The notes under the pieces are model-generated. The model was not told the origin of the DNA. It made no database searches and worked only from the letters and a program-made list of their open reading frames with translations. A DNA stretch of 20,269 bases from Bifidobacterium breve (GTDB lineage: Bacteria > Actinomycetota > Acidimicrobiia > Acidimicrobiales > Ilumatobacteraceae), in the NCBI GenBank assembly GCA_945896935.1, contig CAMDER010000014.1, forward strand, positions 1 to 20,269, read 5' to 3'. Below, piece by piece: positions 1 to 8,022 of the stretch; the first letter of the stretch is position 1, and every line of letters starts with the position of its first letter. Position numbers and translations under genes: made by a program.

Positions 1-1476
1 TCATTGTCTAACCATTCATGGGGGCTCGCCATCGACATCAACGTCGGGGCAAACCCGGAAGTGCGTTATGTGCCAACGGCCGACTCGCCAACGACTGCCT
101 GTTCGGTTCCGATGGCCACTGACATGCCGCAATGGGTTGTGCAAACTGCTGAGAAGTGGGGACTGCTTTGGGGCGGCTATGGCTGGAGTGGCGGTTGCGC
201 GACGCCGACAACTGTCAAGAGTTATGTCATTCGTGACCCCATGCATTTTGAATTTCGTGGAACAGTTGATGAAGCGGTGAAGATTGCATCAGTCAACGGT
301 ATTTCGGTCAAGCGTTACTGCAGCAATGTTGTTGAATCTGGTGCGACAGTTCGTAAATGCACCTGGCAAGATCGCCCACAGGCCGGATGGCGCACTTCTG
401 TTCCGTTGCTTGGCCCCGCTGGGGCGACTTCGGCTCTCGTGAATATCACATTGACTGGCGCAAGTGAAGCTGGATATGTGACCGCAGAAAGTTGCGACGG
501 CAATGTGACTGGTGAACGTTCATGGTCAAACGGCAATGTTGCAGTTGGAACAACGGTGGCCAATCTCGCTGTTGTCCCGCTTGATGCATTTGGACGCTTC
601 TGTTTGTACAACTCGACGGCGATGCACATGATTATTGACGCGCAGGGGTTCTTTATGCCCTCACGCTTGGCCGGTAGCGGTGCCGCTATGTTCACCCCTC
701 TGTCGCCGACACGTGTGCTTGATACACGTGTCGCGGGCGGCAAAGTTGTTGCGCTGAGCGAAAATGGAGTTGTTGTAGCACATGCACCCGCTGGTTCGGT
801 TGCGATGTTGTCCAATATCACTGTGACAGGCACGGTTGGGGCGGGATACCTCACCGCTGATTCGTGTGAAAACTTGCAACCAGGTGAACAGACTCGTTCA
901 AACATCAATTTCGGGAACGATGACACGGTGGCGAACTTGGCAGTTGTGCCGATGGGACTTGTCGGCGACAAGCCTGGTTTTTGCACCTTGGCAAATGCCG
1001 GTCTACATCAGATCATTGACGTTCAAGGTGTTTTCGCTCCGAGCCCAGTTGGGCAATGGGGCTACACGCCGGCAACACCGAGTCGGTTGATCGATACTCG
1101 CGCCTGCACCACCAACTGTGCTGATGTTTTCAAGGCTGGTGCCATCATCAAGATGGCTGCCCCTGCTGGTGCCGCGGCTGTGTTGATTAATCTCACTTTG
1201 ACCGATGCAAAAGCTGCTGGCTACGCCACTGCAGATAAGTGCTCTGCTTTGGTGCCCGGTCCTCAGGCTCAGTCGAACGCCAATGTCACGGTGGGTCGCT
1301 CGGTCGCCAACTTGGCAGTTGTTCCTGTCGATGCCGATGGCACATTCTGCGTGTACACCTCTTCGGCCTCTCGGGTGCTCGTCGATGTCCAGGGAACCTT
1401 TTCGCCTTCTGGAGACTTGCGGTTCATTCCAGTGAGTTCGGTGCGTCGTTTCGACTCACGCGGAACGGCGAACTAA
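1..1476 (+). CDS. Secreted M15-family (VanY/D-Ala-D-Ala carboxypeptidase-like) peptidase with three C-terminal repeats; 5' end missing
   Basis: The reading frame is open from base 1, so the N-terminus, with any signal peptide, lies outside the window. The first visible residues contain SNHSWGLAID, the M15 zinc motif (SxHxxGxAxD). About 70 residues later DPMHFEF supplies the second zinc His and the catalytic Glu region, usually WHxE. M15 enzymes cut D-Ala-containing peptidoglycan cross-links outside the membrane. From about residue 126 the protein is three repeats of roughly 95-120 residues. Each has VNITLT-like, GYxTAxxC, SNxN, VANLAVVP, FC-Y/L and DxQGxF motifs, and a conserved Cys pair that could form a disulfide. 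The last 20 residues (RRFDSR) resemble the start of a fourth unit. The next gene starts 9 bases downstream. The catalytic class is well supported; the exact bond cut is inferred. Confidence 0.8.
   Translation, partial: SLSNHSWGLAIDINVGANPEVRYVPTADSPTTACSVPMATDMPQWVVQTAEKWGLLWGGYGWSGGCATPTTVKSYVIRDPMHFEFRGTVDEAVKIASVNGISVKRYCSNVVESGATVRKCTWQDRPQAGWRTSVPLLGPAGATSALVNITLTGASEAGYVTAESCDGNVTGERSWSNGNVAVGTTVANLAVVPLDAFGRFCLYNSTAMHMIIDAQGFFMPSRLAGSGAAMFTPLSPTRVLDTRVAGGKVVALSENGVVVAHAPAGSVAMLSNITVTGTVGAGYLTADSCENLQPGEQTRSNINFGNDDTVANLAVVPMGLVGDKPGFCTLANAGLHQIIDVQGVFAPSPVGQWGYTPATPSRLIDTRACTTNCADVFKAGAIIKMAAPAGAAAVLINLTLTDAKAAGYATADKCSALVPGPQAQSNANVTVGRSVANLAVVPVDADGTFCVYTSSASRVLVDVQGTFSPSGDLRFIPVSSVRRFDSRGTAN
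379..1410 (+). repeat. Three tandem repeats within the M15 peptidase (about 95, 120 and 119 residues)
   Basis: Units run at about 379-663, 685-1044 and 1054-1410. Each unit ends in a DAQGFF, DVQGVF or DVQGTF motif followed by a Pro-Ser pair, and contains VANLAVVP. Each has one Cys after GYxTAxx and one in the late strand before LYNS, TLAN or VYTS. Units 2 and 3 begin with TRVLDTR and SRLIDTR. Unit 3 has an extra close Cys pair (ACTTNC). The DNA copies are clearly diverged, so these are old protein repeats and not recent DNA duplications. Confidence 0.8.
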
Positions 1477-1485
1477 GTTTCTTTA

Positions 1486-2283
1486 ATGATGCGAGTGATG
1501 ACCTGGAATATTTGGCACCACTTTGGTCCATGGCAAGAACGGCAAGTCGCAATTGAGATCGTCATCAGGAATGAAGATCCGGATGTTCTGTTTTTGCAAG
1601 AAGTGCACACAACTGAACAGCAAGCAGAAAATTTGGCGACGAAACTCGGTTGCCACTCGGTGGTAACAACTAGTCCCTGGAGTATGGGAAACGCCGTTTT
1701 GTCGAAATGGCCAATTGTTCGATCTGGACAAGTGCAACTTCCAAATGCGGCTGGTGAACCAGCGCATCGACGCGCGCTGTGGGCAGTGCTTGAAACGCCA
1801 TGGGGCCAATGGCCTGTCATCGGCACCCATCTCGACCATCGCTTTGATGAATCTCATGTTCGTCAATTGCAAGTTGACGCTATTTCTGATCTTGTTTTAA
1901 CATTACGCAACGACCCATCAATTGATCTTCCGGTTCTCGTTGGCGGTGACTTCAACGCTGTGCCAGACAGTGATGAGATCCGTCGATTGACTGGACGAGC
2001 TGCAGTAAAGAATCGCGATGTTGTTTTTGCCGATATGTGGGAACTCAAGGGCGATGGTCATGGACACACATGGAGCGATCGCAATGAATATTTGGCCCAT
2101 GCCAATTGGCCCAATCGTCGACTTGATTACCTCTTCGTGACCTGGCCTCGGCCAAAACCAGTAGGTAACCCAGTTCGCGTGTGGCTGGCAGGAGTCGAAC
2201 CAGTTGCTGGGGTGCAAGCCAGCGATCACTTCGCAGTCGTTGCTGATGTTCTCACAGTGCGGTCAGGCAACGCCAACGACTAG
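1486..2283 (+). CDS. Endonuclease/exonuclease/phosphatase (EEP) superfamily hydrolase
   Basis: The motifs fall in the order of the DNase I-like EEP fold: TWNIW at the N-terminus (Asn ligand), LQEVHT (catalytic Glu, about residue 39), GTHLDHR, GGDFNAVPDSDE (Asp and Asn), RRLDYLF and finally ASDHFAVVADV (the Asp-His pair). This is a Mg-dependent phosphoesterase. EEP members act on DNA, phosphoinositides, sphingomyelin or other phosphodiesters, and nothing here decides which. No signal peptide or membrane segment is seen. The full catalytic set and 265-residue length match a stand-alone single-domain enzyme. ATG 1486 was used, with ATG 1489 and 1498 as alternatives. It follows the peptidase by 9 bases, so they are probably co-transcribed. 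Confidence 0.8.
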   Translation: MMRVMTWNIWHHFGPWQERQVAIEIVIRNEDPDVLFLQEVHTTEQQAENLATKLGCHSVVTTSPWSMGNAVLSKWPIVRSGQVQLPNAAGEPAHRRALWAVLETPWGQWPVIGTHLDHRFDESHVRQLQVDAISDLVLTLRNDPSIDLPVLVGGDFNAVPDSDEIRRLTGRAAVKNRDVVFADMWELKGDGHGHTWSDRNEYLAHANWPNRRLDYLFVTWPRPKPVGNPVRVWLAGVEPVAGVQASDHFAVVADVLTVRSGNAND

Positions 2284-2286
2284 ACC

Positions 2287-2313
2287 TGCCACCGACTAAG
2301 TTTGTCGGCGGTA
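2287..2313 (+). promoter_or_regulatory. Inverted repeat between the EEP gene and tdk, reaching the tdk start codon
   Basis: TGCCACCGAC (2287-2296) and GTCGGCGGTA (2304-2313) form a 10-pair stem with one mismatch and one G-U pair around a 7-base loop. The right arm ends on the A of the tdk ATG. The loop holds TAAGTT, a possible -10 hexamer 10 bases before the ATG. It could be a weak terminator for the upstream genes (there is no T run), an operator, or an RNA hairpin over the tdk start. Confidence 0.4.
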
Positions 2314-2927
2314 TGGCAACTCTGCGGTTTAGTTTCGGCACTATGGGCTCGGGTAAGAGCACGTTGGCTTTGCAGATTCATCACAACTTGGCAGTTCGCG
2401 GTCGTCAGGGATTATTGCTCACCAAGCTTGATCGCGATGGAACGCAAGTAACGAGTCGACTGGGTGTTTCGGCTCCGGCTGTTGAAGTAACAGCTCATAT
2501 TGATTTATTTGCGTTAGCACAATCGCGTATGCCAATTGATTTTGTGGTGTGCGACGAGGTGCAGTTCTACTCAATTGCGCAATGTGATCAGTTGGCGCGT
2601 ATTTCTGATGACCTCAATGTTGATGTGTATGCCTTCGGTCTGATTACCGACTTCAAAGGGCTGTTGTTTGAAGGCACCAAGCGCATGCTTGAGGTGGCCG
2701 ATGAGCGAGTTGAAATGCAAGTCGAAGCACGTTGTTGGTGCGGATCACGGGCAACCCATAACGCTCGCGTTGTGAACGGAGTTGTGGTGTACGAAGGTGA
2801 AACAGTTGTCGTTGGAGACACCAGTGATGTTGCTACGCCGATGTTTGGCGATGTTGTTCGGTATGAATTGTTGTGTCGCCGCCACTATGTGCGTGGCGAC
2901 ATGGGCGAAGCCGCTACCGCTGACTGA
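2313..2927 (+). CDS. tdk: Thymidine kinase (type II, TK1-like)
   Basis: It phosphorylates thymidine to dTMP with ATP in the salvage route of the cytosol. The P-loop GTMGSGKS is at residues 9-16. The DEVQF motif at 81-85 carries the catalytic Glu and magnesium site. A structural zinc site is indicated by CWC at 141-143 and CRRH at 188-191, as in bacterial TK1 enzymes. The length of 204 residues is normal. No convincing Shine-Dalgarno sequence precedes the ATG, which lies in the arm of an inverted repeat. Its stop codon directly abuts the stop codon of the convergent P450 gene. Confidence 0.93.
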   Translation: MATLRFSFGTMGSGKSTLALQIHHNLAVRGRQGLLLTKLDRDGTQVTSRLGVSAPAVEVTAHIDLFALAQSRMPIDFVVCDEVQFYSIAQCDQLARISDDLNVDVYAFGLITDFKGLLFEGTKRMLEVADERVEMQVEARCWCGSRATHNARVVNGVVVYEGETVVVGDTSDVATPMFGDVVRYELLCRRHYVRGDMGEAATAD

Positions 2928-4202
2928 TCAGTTCCATGCGCAGCGCATGCGCTTGATGCCGTTAATGAATGCACTTTGCAACATGGCGGGTTCGCCGGTG
3001 GTGCGCATGTTGGGCATGCGCCGGCGGATTTCATCAAACATCACCGAAACTTCACGACGGGCCAAGTTGGCGCCGAGGCAGAAGTGCGGTCCGCCAGCAC
3101 CGAAACCAACTTGTGGCGTTGCTGAGGCGCGGGAGATATCAAATTTGAATGGATCAATGAACACGCGCTCATCGCGGTTGCCAGAGCAATACCACATCAC
3201 GACTTTTTCGCCGGCGAGTAATTTCTGACCAGAAAGTTCGGTGTCTTCGGTGACGGTGCGACGGAAGTGAATGACCGGCGTCGCGTAACGCACGATTTCT
3301 TCGACTGCAGTTTTTGTGTGAGCATCAAAATTGTTGAACCACAATTCCTTTTGATCGGGGTGATCGGTCAACAATTTCATGCCATGGCTGATGGCGTTGC
3401 GGGTTGTTTCGTTTCCGGCAACAACGAGCAAGATAAAGAATGAACCGAATTCTTGGGCAGTAAGTCGTTCGCCGTCGACGACAGCGTTCATCATTGCGGA
3501 GGTCACGTCTTCTCGTGGATTCTTCACACGGTCTTCGCCAAGTGCTTGGGCGTAGGAGAACATCTCAATGGCGACTTTCATCAAGTCGTCAAGCGATGAA
3601 CCGAATTCGGGGTCGCCAACACCAAGAATGACATTGGTCCAATGGAAGATTTGCTTGTGATCTGATTCGGGAATTCCCATCATGTCGCAAATGATTTCGA
3701 GGGGGAGTGCGGAAGCGACTTCTTCAACGAAATCGCATTCGCCTTGTGGGAAGCGTTCGAGTAAATCGGTGACGAGCTTCTCGGCTCGCGAACGAACTTG
3801 GTCTTCAATGCGCGCGACTTCTTTGGGGGCAAAACCACGCGACACGATGTTGCGCAAACGGAAGTGCTTGGGATCGTCCATGTTGATCATTGAGCCGAAG
3901 AATTCATTCATCTCGGTTGGTAAGTCGCCAATGTTCGAGCCTTTGCCACTGCAGAACAATTGTGGGTTACGGCTGACCTGCCAGATGTCGTCATGGCGCG
4001 TGATGGCTCGGTAGCCGGGACCTTGGGGGAAAGGTGAGCCTTCAATGACTGCTTCTTCAAAGTATTGAAATGGCGATTCATCGCGCAGGGTTTTGAATGC
4101 ACCTTCACGGAACGAGCGATCCTTCAGCCAAAACTCTGGTGACGAAAAGTTGATCTCCGACAGGGCAACGTGGGGAATTGAATCAAAATTGAACGTACTC
4201 AT
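2928..4202 (-). CDS. Cytochrome P450, CYP125/CYP124/CYP142-like
   Basis: This is a haem monooxygenase. The oxygen-activating I-helix motif AGNETT is at residues 262-267, ExxR (EEIVR) at 301-305, and the haem loop FGAGGPHFCLG has its Cys ligand at 375. The block MDDPKHFRLRNIVSRGF and the NGIKRM tail match my recollection of mycobacterial CYP125A1, which oxidises the terminal carbon of the cholesterol side chain. A sterol, terpenoid or branched-lipid terminal hydroxylase is therefore the best guess, but the substrate cannot be fixed from sequence. There is no ferredoxin partner next to it and no membrane anchor, as expected for the soluble bacterial class. Full length at 424 residues. The start is supported by a -10-like TACGGT 8 bases upstream, suggesting a leaderless transcript. 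Confidence 0.93.
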   Translation of the reverse strand: MSTFNFDSIPHVALSEINFSSPEFWLKDRSFREGAFKTLRDESPFQYFEEAVIEGSPFPQGPGYRAITRHDDIWQVSRNPQLFCSGKGSNIGDLPTEMNEFFGSMINMDDPKHFRLRNIVSRGFAPKEVARIEDQVRSRAEKLVTDLLERFPQGECDFVEEVASALPLEIICDMMGIPESDHKQIFHWTNVILGVGDPEFGSSLDDLMKVAIEMFSYAQALGEDRVKNPREDVTSAMMNAVVDGERLTAQEFGSFFILLVVAGNETTRNAISHGMKLLTDHPDQKELWFNNFDAHTKTAVEEIVRYATPVIHFRRTVTEDTELSGQKLLAGEKVVMWYCSGNRDERVFIDPFKFDISRASATPQVGFGAGGPHFCLGANLARREVSVMFDEIRRRMPNMRTTGEPAMLQSAFINGIKRMRCAWN

Positions 4203-4210
4203 AGTGTCTT

Positions 4211-4238
4211 ACCGTAGTGGGCGAGCGAGCCTTGAGAA
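4211..4238 (-). promoter_or_regulatory. Putative leaderless promoter of the P450 gene
   Basis: On the minus strand, TTCTCA (4238-4233), a 16-base spacer and TACGGT (4216-4211) are followed 8 bases later by the ATG of the P450. There is no Shine-Dalgarno sequence. The -10 fits the actinobacterial TANNNT pattern and the -35 matches TTGACA at 4 of 6 positions. Confidence 0.4.
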
Positions 4239-4253
4239 CTGTCGGGCTTTAAT

Positions 4254-4282
4254 GCGACAACTCGTTCTGGGTATGGCATTGT
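4254..4282 (+). promoter_or_regulatory. Putative leaderless promoter of the 99-residue protein
   Basis: GCGACA (4254-4259), a 17-base spacer and CATTGT (4277-4282) lie 6 bases before the ATG at 4289. No Shine-Dalgarno sequence is present. The promoter is divergent from that of the P450, and the two share an 86-base intergenic region. Confidence 0.35.
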
Positions 4283-4288
4283 GAAAAT

Positions 4289-4588
4289 ATGAGTGAGCAA
4301 ACGGTTACTGAATTCACCTTTTTTGTGGACGCAGAACTCTTTGGTCTTGGTGGCTACGAGAGTGCCGCATTGGCGGCTGACGAATCGGATTTACATGAGG
4401 CTGGCGTGTACAACGTCGATATTCCGCGTGGATTCGGATCTGATTTAGGTGACCGCATCCCTGTACGAGTGACTGGCACAGCGCGTGGCCTGAAGTTCTA
4501 TGCACGGTTGCTCTCGCTGAAAGACCCGATGCAACTCGAAGAGCTTGAACGAGTGCGCACAGCGGCCTTATCCCGCGACGATGACTAA
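4289..4588 (+). CDS. Conserved-looking small hypothetical protein, 99 residues
   Basis: I do not recognise the family. The protein is acidic and soluble, with no signal peptide, membrane helix, Cys or metal motif. The middle (VYNVDIPRGFGSDLGDRIPVRV) looks like beta strands and the C-terminal 30 residues like a charged helix ending in RDDD. It starts divergently from the P450 with a plausible leaderless promoter and ends 12 bases before the 3' end of the convergent rnpB. Codon use resembles its neighbours and the start is well placed, so it is probably a real gene. A role linked to the P450 is possible only by position. Confidence 0.6.
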   Translation: MSEQTVTEFTFFVDAELFGLGGYESAALAADESDLHEAGVYNVDIPRGFGSDLGDRIPVRVTGTARGLKFYARLLSLKDPMQLEELERVRTAALSRDDD

Positions 4589-4599
4589 AACCTTAGGGT

Positions 4600-4959
<360 letters not shown>

Positions 4960-4970
4960 TGTCAGCGTGA

Positions 4971-4976
4971 AGTGTA
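4971..4976 (-). promoter_or_regulatory. Possible -10 element of rnpB
   Basis: TACACT on the minus strand lies about 12-16 bases before the inferred 5' end of rnpB and fits TANNNT. No good -35 hexamer is visible 16-18 bases upstream, where the sequence runs into the end of the ferritin-like gene. Read-through from that gene is an alternative. Confidence 0.3.
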
Positions 4977-4987
4977 CGACCGAAAAA

Positions 4988-5896
4988 TCACTCGCCGTCG
5001 AGGTATTCGTACACCATCGAGTTCAAACTTGGGGTTTCAAGGTTGAGCGAGGTGCGGATGCCCGACTCGTTGGCGGCTCCAAGCACAACTGGAACCGGTG
5101 CCTTGGTGCCAAATGTGCTGGGTACTGCGTAAGCGGCGGCCGGGACATCAGTTTGCTCTTGATACTCAGCAGCAATCGAGAGGCCGAAGCTTGAAACTAA
5201 ACGCGAGGGGTTCAGGAGCGATCCGATGACTGCGGCGTGACGAGCTTCTTGCTCGCCGATGCCGATGGCTGCTGCACGCAATGCCGAATCAGCCAACATG
5301 GGCACATACACCTGATAGGTCGATCCAGCGATGGTTTCGAGAGCGTAGGCCAAAGCCAAAACGTCGGCGACCGGATCGTCGGTGACGGGAATGCCAGAAG
5401 CATCGTCGCCGGTGATCAACCGCAATGCAGGCTCAATGTAAATCGTCTGCAGACGAGGATTGGGTTCGTTGTATGCCTTGCCGCCAAGTTTTTCGGTGAG
5501 TGACGCAGTCGCTTCAGCGTGAGCCTTGTGATCGCTTAAGAAGCGAGCAGCCAAGGTTGCAGCATCGCCCGACAACAATCCAGCGGCAGCGACAGTTTCG
5601 TACACAAAGATCGCATTGTGTTCAAGCGACGTTGCAGTGCGCAATAACGCGATGTCGGTGACTGGGGCGTCAACCAACTCGGTCTTTGTCGGGGCCTCAC
5701 CAAGTCGGGCGATTCCGGTATTGGTTGAACCACCGCACGCGGCGATCAGTGCACCAAAGGAAATCGTTGCACCGCCAGCGATAAAGAAACGACGGCGGGA
5801 CAACGATGATTGCAATGCCGGACCAAAGTCGGCACCCTGAGTCGCCTTCACGATCTTGGAGAAAGCTTGTAGTTCTTCGCGATTTGAGTTGCTCAT
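4988..5896 (-). CDS. Tat-exported ferritin-like domain lipoprotein
   Basis: Residues 33-38 (SRRRFF) form a twin-arginine signal. It is followed by a hydrophobic stretch and a lipobox ending at Cys54 (LIAAC, then GG), so the mature protein should be a lipid-anchored exported protein, folded before export. The rest is a four-helix ferritin-like fold with carboxylate and His positions typical of a diiron site: LEHNAIFVYE (92-100), DHKAHAE (122-128), ALETIAGSTYQVY (186-197) and EQEARH (215-220). A role in metal or oxidant handling outside the membrane is inferred; no substrate is known. A stretch of about 28 residues precedes the twin Arg. It begins 13 bases after the stop of a second, smaller ferritin-like gene, so the pair is co-transcribed. 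Confidence 0.82.
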   Translation of the reverse strand: MSNSNREELQAFSKIVKATQGADFGPALQSSLSRRRFFIAGGATISFGALIAACGGSTNTGIARLGEAPTKTELVDAPVTDIALLRTATSLEHNAIFVYETVAAAGLLSGDAATLAARFLSDHKAHAEATASLTEKLGGKAYNEPNPRLQTIYIEPALRLITGDDASGIPVTDDPVADVLALAYALETIAGSTYQVYVPMLADSALRAAAIGIGEQEARHAAVIGSLLNPSRLVSSFGLSIAAEYQEQTDVPAAAYAVPSTFGTKAPVPVVLGAANESGIRTSLNLETPSLNSMVYEYLDGE

Positions 5897-5909
5897 GATG
5901 TTCTCCGAA

Positions 5910-6437
5910 TTAAGCGACGGTCGTCGTGGTCTGAGCGTCTGCTTGCGCAGCCTCGGGGGTGACTAAAAACAGATCGGTGTCATCAATGGGTGACTTGCCA
6001 GCGATTGCAGCCAAGGCAACGACGTGTCGAGCCTCAATAATCACCATTGAAGCGATGAGCGCTGCGCCCTCGGTTCCTTCGAGCATTCCAATAAGTTTGG
6101 TGTGGGCCGCGACGAGAGAATTTTCAAGTGCGTGGGCGGCGAGAGCTGCAGCCATGGTGTCAGATCCGAAGTCGCCCTCGTTGGCCGAGAAGATTTCGCC
6201 ATCTCGGGCTTGTGGTGCGGCGCGGCCAATGAGCGAGGAAATTGTTTGCGCGTAGGCATCGTGATGGGCGGCGAGAGAAACGAGGCAAGCGACGTGTTCT
6301 CCGCCGGCACCGGCGCCAACTGCGGCCTGATAGAGATCGCGCATTGCCAATGCAGTGGCTTGGGCCGATGCGAGGAGCACGGTGTCGGCCGGGGTGGGCC
6401 GCACTGGGCTCACGCTGATGATCTTCGAAGCAGTCAC
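5910..6437 (-). CDS. Small cytoplasmic ferritin-like protein (175 residues), possibly with an incomplete metal site
   Basis: This is a helical protein with the same helix pattern as the larger downstream lipoprotein. AHHDAYAQTI (57-66), ALENSLVAAH (103-112) and IEARHVVAL (134-142) match its second to fourth helices. The first helix (SAQATALAMRDLYQAA) lacks the Glu pair expected there, so a classical diiron site may be missing. There is no signal peptide; the end is Thr-rich (AQTTTTVA). The start is GTG at 6437, preceded by AAAGGAAC as Shine-Dalgarno. It lies 67 bases after the FGGY kinase stop. It probably partners with the exported ferritin-like protein, by analogy with duplicated ferritin-like pairs. 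The function is unknown. Confidence 0.7.
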   Translation of the reverse strand: MTASKIISVSPVRPTPADTVLLASAQATALAMRDLYQAAVGAGAGGEHVACLVSLAAHHDAYAQTISSLIGRAAPQARDGEIFSANEGDFGSDTMAAALAAHALENSLVAAHTKLIGMLEGTEGAALIASMVIIEARHVVALAAIAGKSPIDDTDLFLVTPEAAQADAQTTTTVA

Positions 6438-6504
6438 GGGGTTCCTTTCACAAACTCTTACTCACAGCCTTATGTGCCGAGACAGGTAAGAGCAACTCCA
6501 AACT

Positions 6505-8022
6505 CTAGAAGTCAAGACTCGAAAGTTCGGTGATCCATCCGGCGGCACGGGTCACAGCCCGTTCCCATTGGGCCCGCACTGCAAGTCGATCGTAGTTGGG
6601 CTGCGGGTCGACGGTGGTGTGTGGTGACCAGAGGGATTCAATTTCGGCGAGATTTGACCATGTTCCGACGGCCAATCCAGCCAAATAGGCCGCACCGACC
6701 GTGGTTGCTTCAGTGACTGGGGAGACCGAAATTGGGCGACCTGTTGCATCGGCGAGGGCCTGAATAAATGTCGGGTTACGACTCATGCCGCCGTCGACGC
6801 GAATCTCGGGTACTTCAACATCGGGGTAGTCGGATTCGATTGCCTCAAGCAGGTCGGCGCCGCGATGAGCGACCCCTTCAAGAACCGAACGAACGATATG
6901 CGCTCGTGTTGTTCCTCGGGTGAGTCCAAAGAGTGCCCCGCGGGCGCCGTAATCCCAACGAGGTGTTCCGAGTCCGAGCAACGCCGGCACGTACATGACT
7001 CCATCGGTTGAGTCGCATGAGCGGGCGATGGCATCACTTTCTTCAGCAGAAGAAATGAGACCCATGTCGTCGCGGAGCCATTCAATATTTGTTCCTGCCG
7101 ACAACATGATCGCTTCAGCGCCCCAGGTCGTTTTCTGACCGGTTGATTGACTCGAAGTATCTGTTTGGGACCATGCGACGATTGGGAATGTGCCGTTTCG
7201 ACGGCGCTCAGCCGAAACGGGTTTGCTGTCACCAAGACACACGTTCATCATTCCGCCCGTACCAAAAGTGCACTTAGCCATATTTCGCCTGACACATGAT
7301 TGACCGATGAGCGATGCCTGCTGGTCGCCGGCAATGGCCGCAATGGGTGGTGAACCAGGAAGGGCTGTTGCAACGCCAATGATTCCTGATGATGGGACAA
7401 GAGTGGGAAGCATCGAGATTGGTACACCTAATACTGAGCACGCGCGCTCGTGCCACTTGATGGTTTCATCAGACAAAACATCAGCGAGTCCGGTGACAGC
7501 AGCATTGCTGTGGTCGGTGACGTGAAGCGCCCCCTGCGAAAGCGTCCAAGCAATCCAACTGTCGACTGTGCCGATACACAAATCGTTTGCGCGCGCCGCG
7601 ATCGCTTGTTCGTCACCAACGTATGTCTTGAGGAGCCAGGCTGCTTTAGTTGCTGTTTGATTAGGCGCTAATGACAAACCGTGCTCGGCTTTGGCCATGA
7701 TGCATTCGCCGACTGTGCGTAAGTCTTGCCAACCCAACGCAGGCCCAAGAGGTATGCCAGTTGAACGATCCCACAGAATTGTTGATGCTCGTTGAGTAGT
7801 GATGCCGACGGCGGCAACCGCGCCAGCTTCAGCGAGTGATGCTTGTGCTACTTCAAGAACTAAACGAGCCATTTCAGTTGCATCAAATTCAACGAGGCCC
7901 GCGAACGGCGAACTTGGGGCGAACTCGCGATAATGCAAAGCGGTGACAGTCGCATCGGGCCGAACGACTGCGGCACGTAAACCACTCGTACCAACATCGA
8001 TCACAAGAATTGAAGAACTCAT
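6505..8022 (-). CDS. FGGY-family carbohydrate kinase, glycerol-kinase-like
   Basis: The ATPase fold is clear: phosphate-1 motif DVGTSG (9-14), GITTQRAST (73-81), AGDQQASLIGQ (231-241) with the catalytic Asp at 233, FGTGG (253-257) and the late DGGMSRNPTFIQ motif. The AGDQQA and FGTGG blocks and the operon with GlpD point to the glycerol kinase branch. However, glycerol kinases normally have QRE(T) and PYFS(A/G)TK, where the Glu and Tyr contact glycerol. Here these are QRAS and PNQTATK. The substrate may therefore be another polyol, dihydroxyacetone or an alkylglycerol. Full length at 505 residues. The ATG overlaps the stop of the membrane-protein gene by 4 bases (ATGA), so translation is coupled. 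Confidence 0.8.
   Translation of the reverse strand: MSSSILVIDVGTSGLRAAVVRPDATVTALHYREFAPSSPFAGLVEFDATEMARLVLEVAQASLAEAGAVAAVGITTQRASTILWDRSTGIPLGPALGWQDLRTVGECIMAKAEHGLSLAPNQTATKAAWLLKTYVGDEQAIAARANDLCIGTVDSWIAWTLSQGALHVTDHSNAAVTGLADVLSDETIKWHERACSVLGVPISMLPTLVPSSGIIGVATALPGSPPIAAIAGDQQASLIGQSCVRRNMAKCTFGTGGMMNVCLGDSKPVSAERRRNGTFPIVAWSQTDTSSQSTGQKTTWGAEAIMLSAGTNIEWLRDDMGLISSAEESDAIARSCDSTDGVMYVPALLGLGTPRWDYGARGALFGLTRGTTRAHIVRSVLEGVAHRGADLLEAIESDYPDVEVPEIRVDGGMSRNPTFIQALADATGRPISVSPVTEATTVGAAYLAGLAVGTWSNLAEIESLWSPHTTVDPQPNYDRLAVRAQWERAVTRAAGWITELSSLDF

Noticed and set aside
315..986. 223-residue minus-strand open frame
   Set aside because: It is a shadow of the repeat-rich part of the M15 peptidase gene, with no domain.
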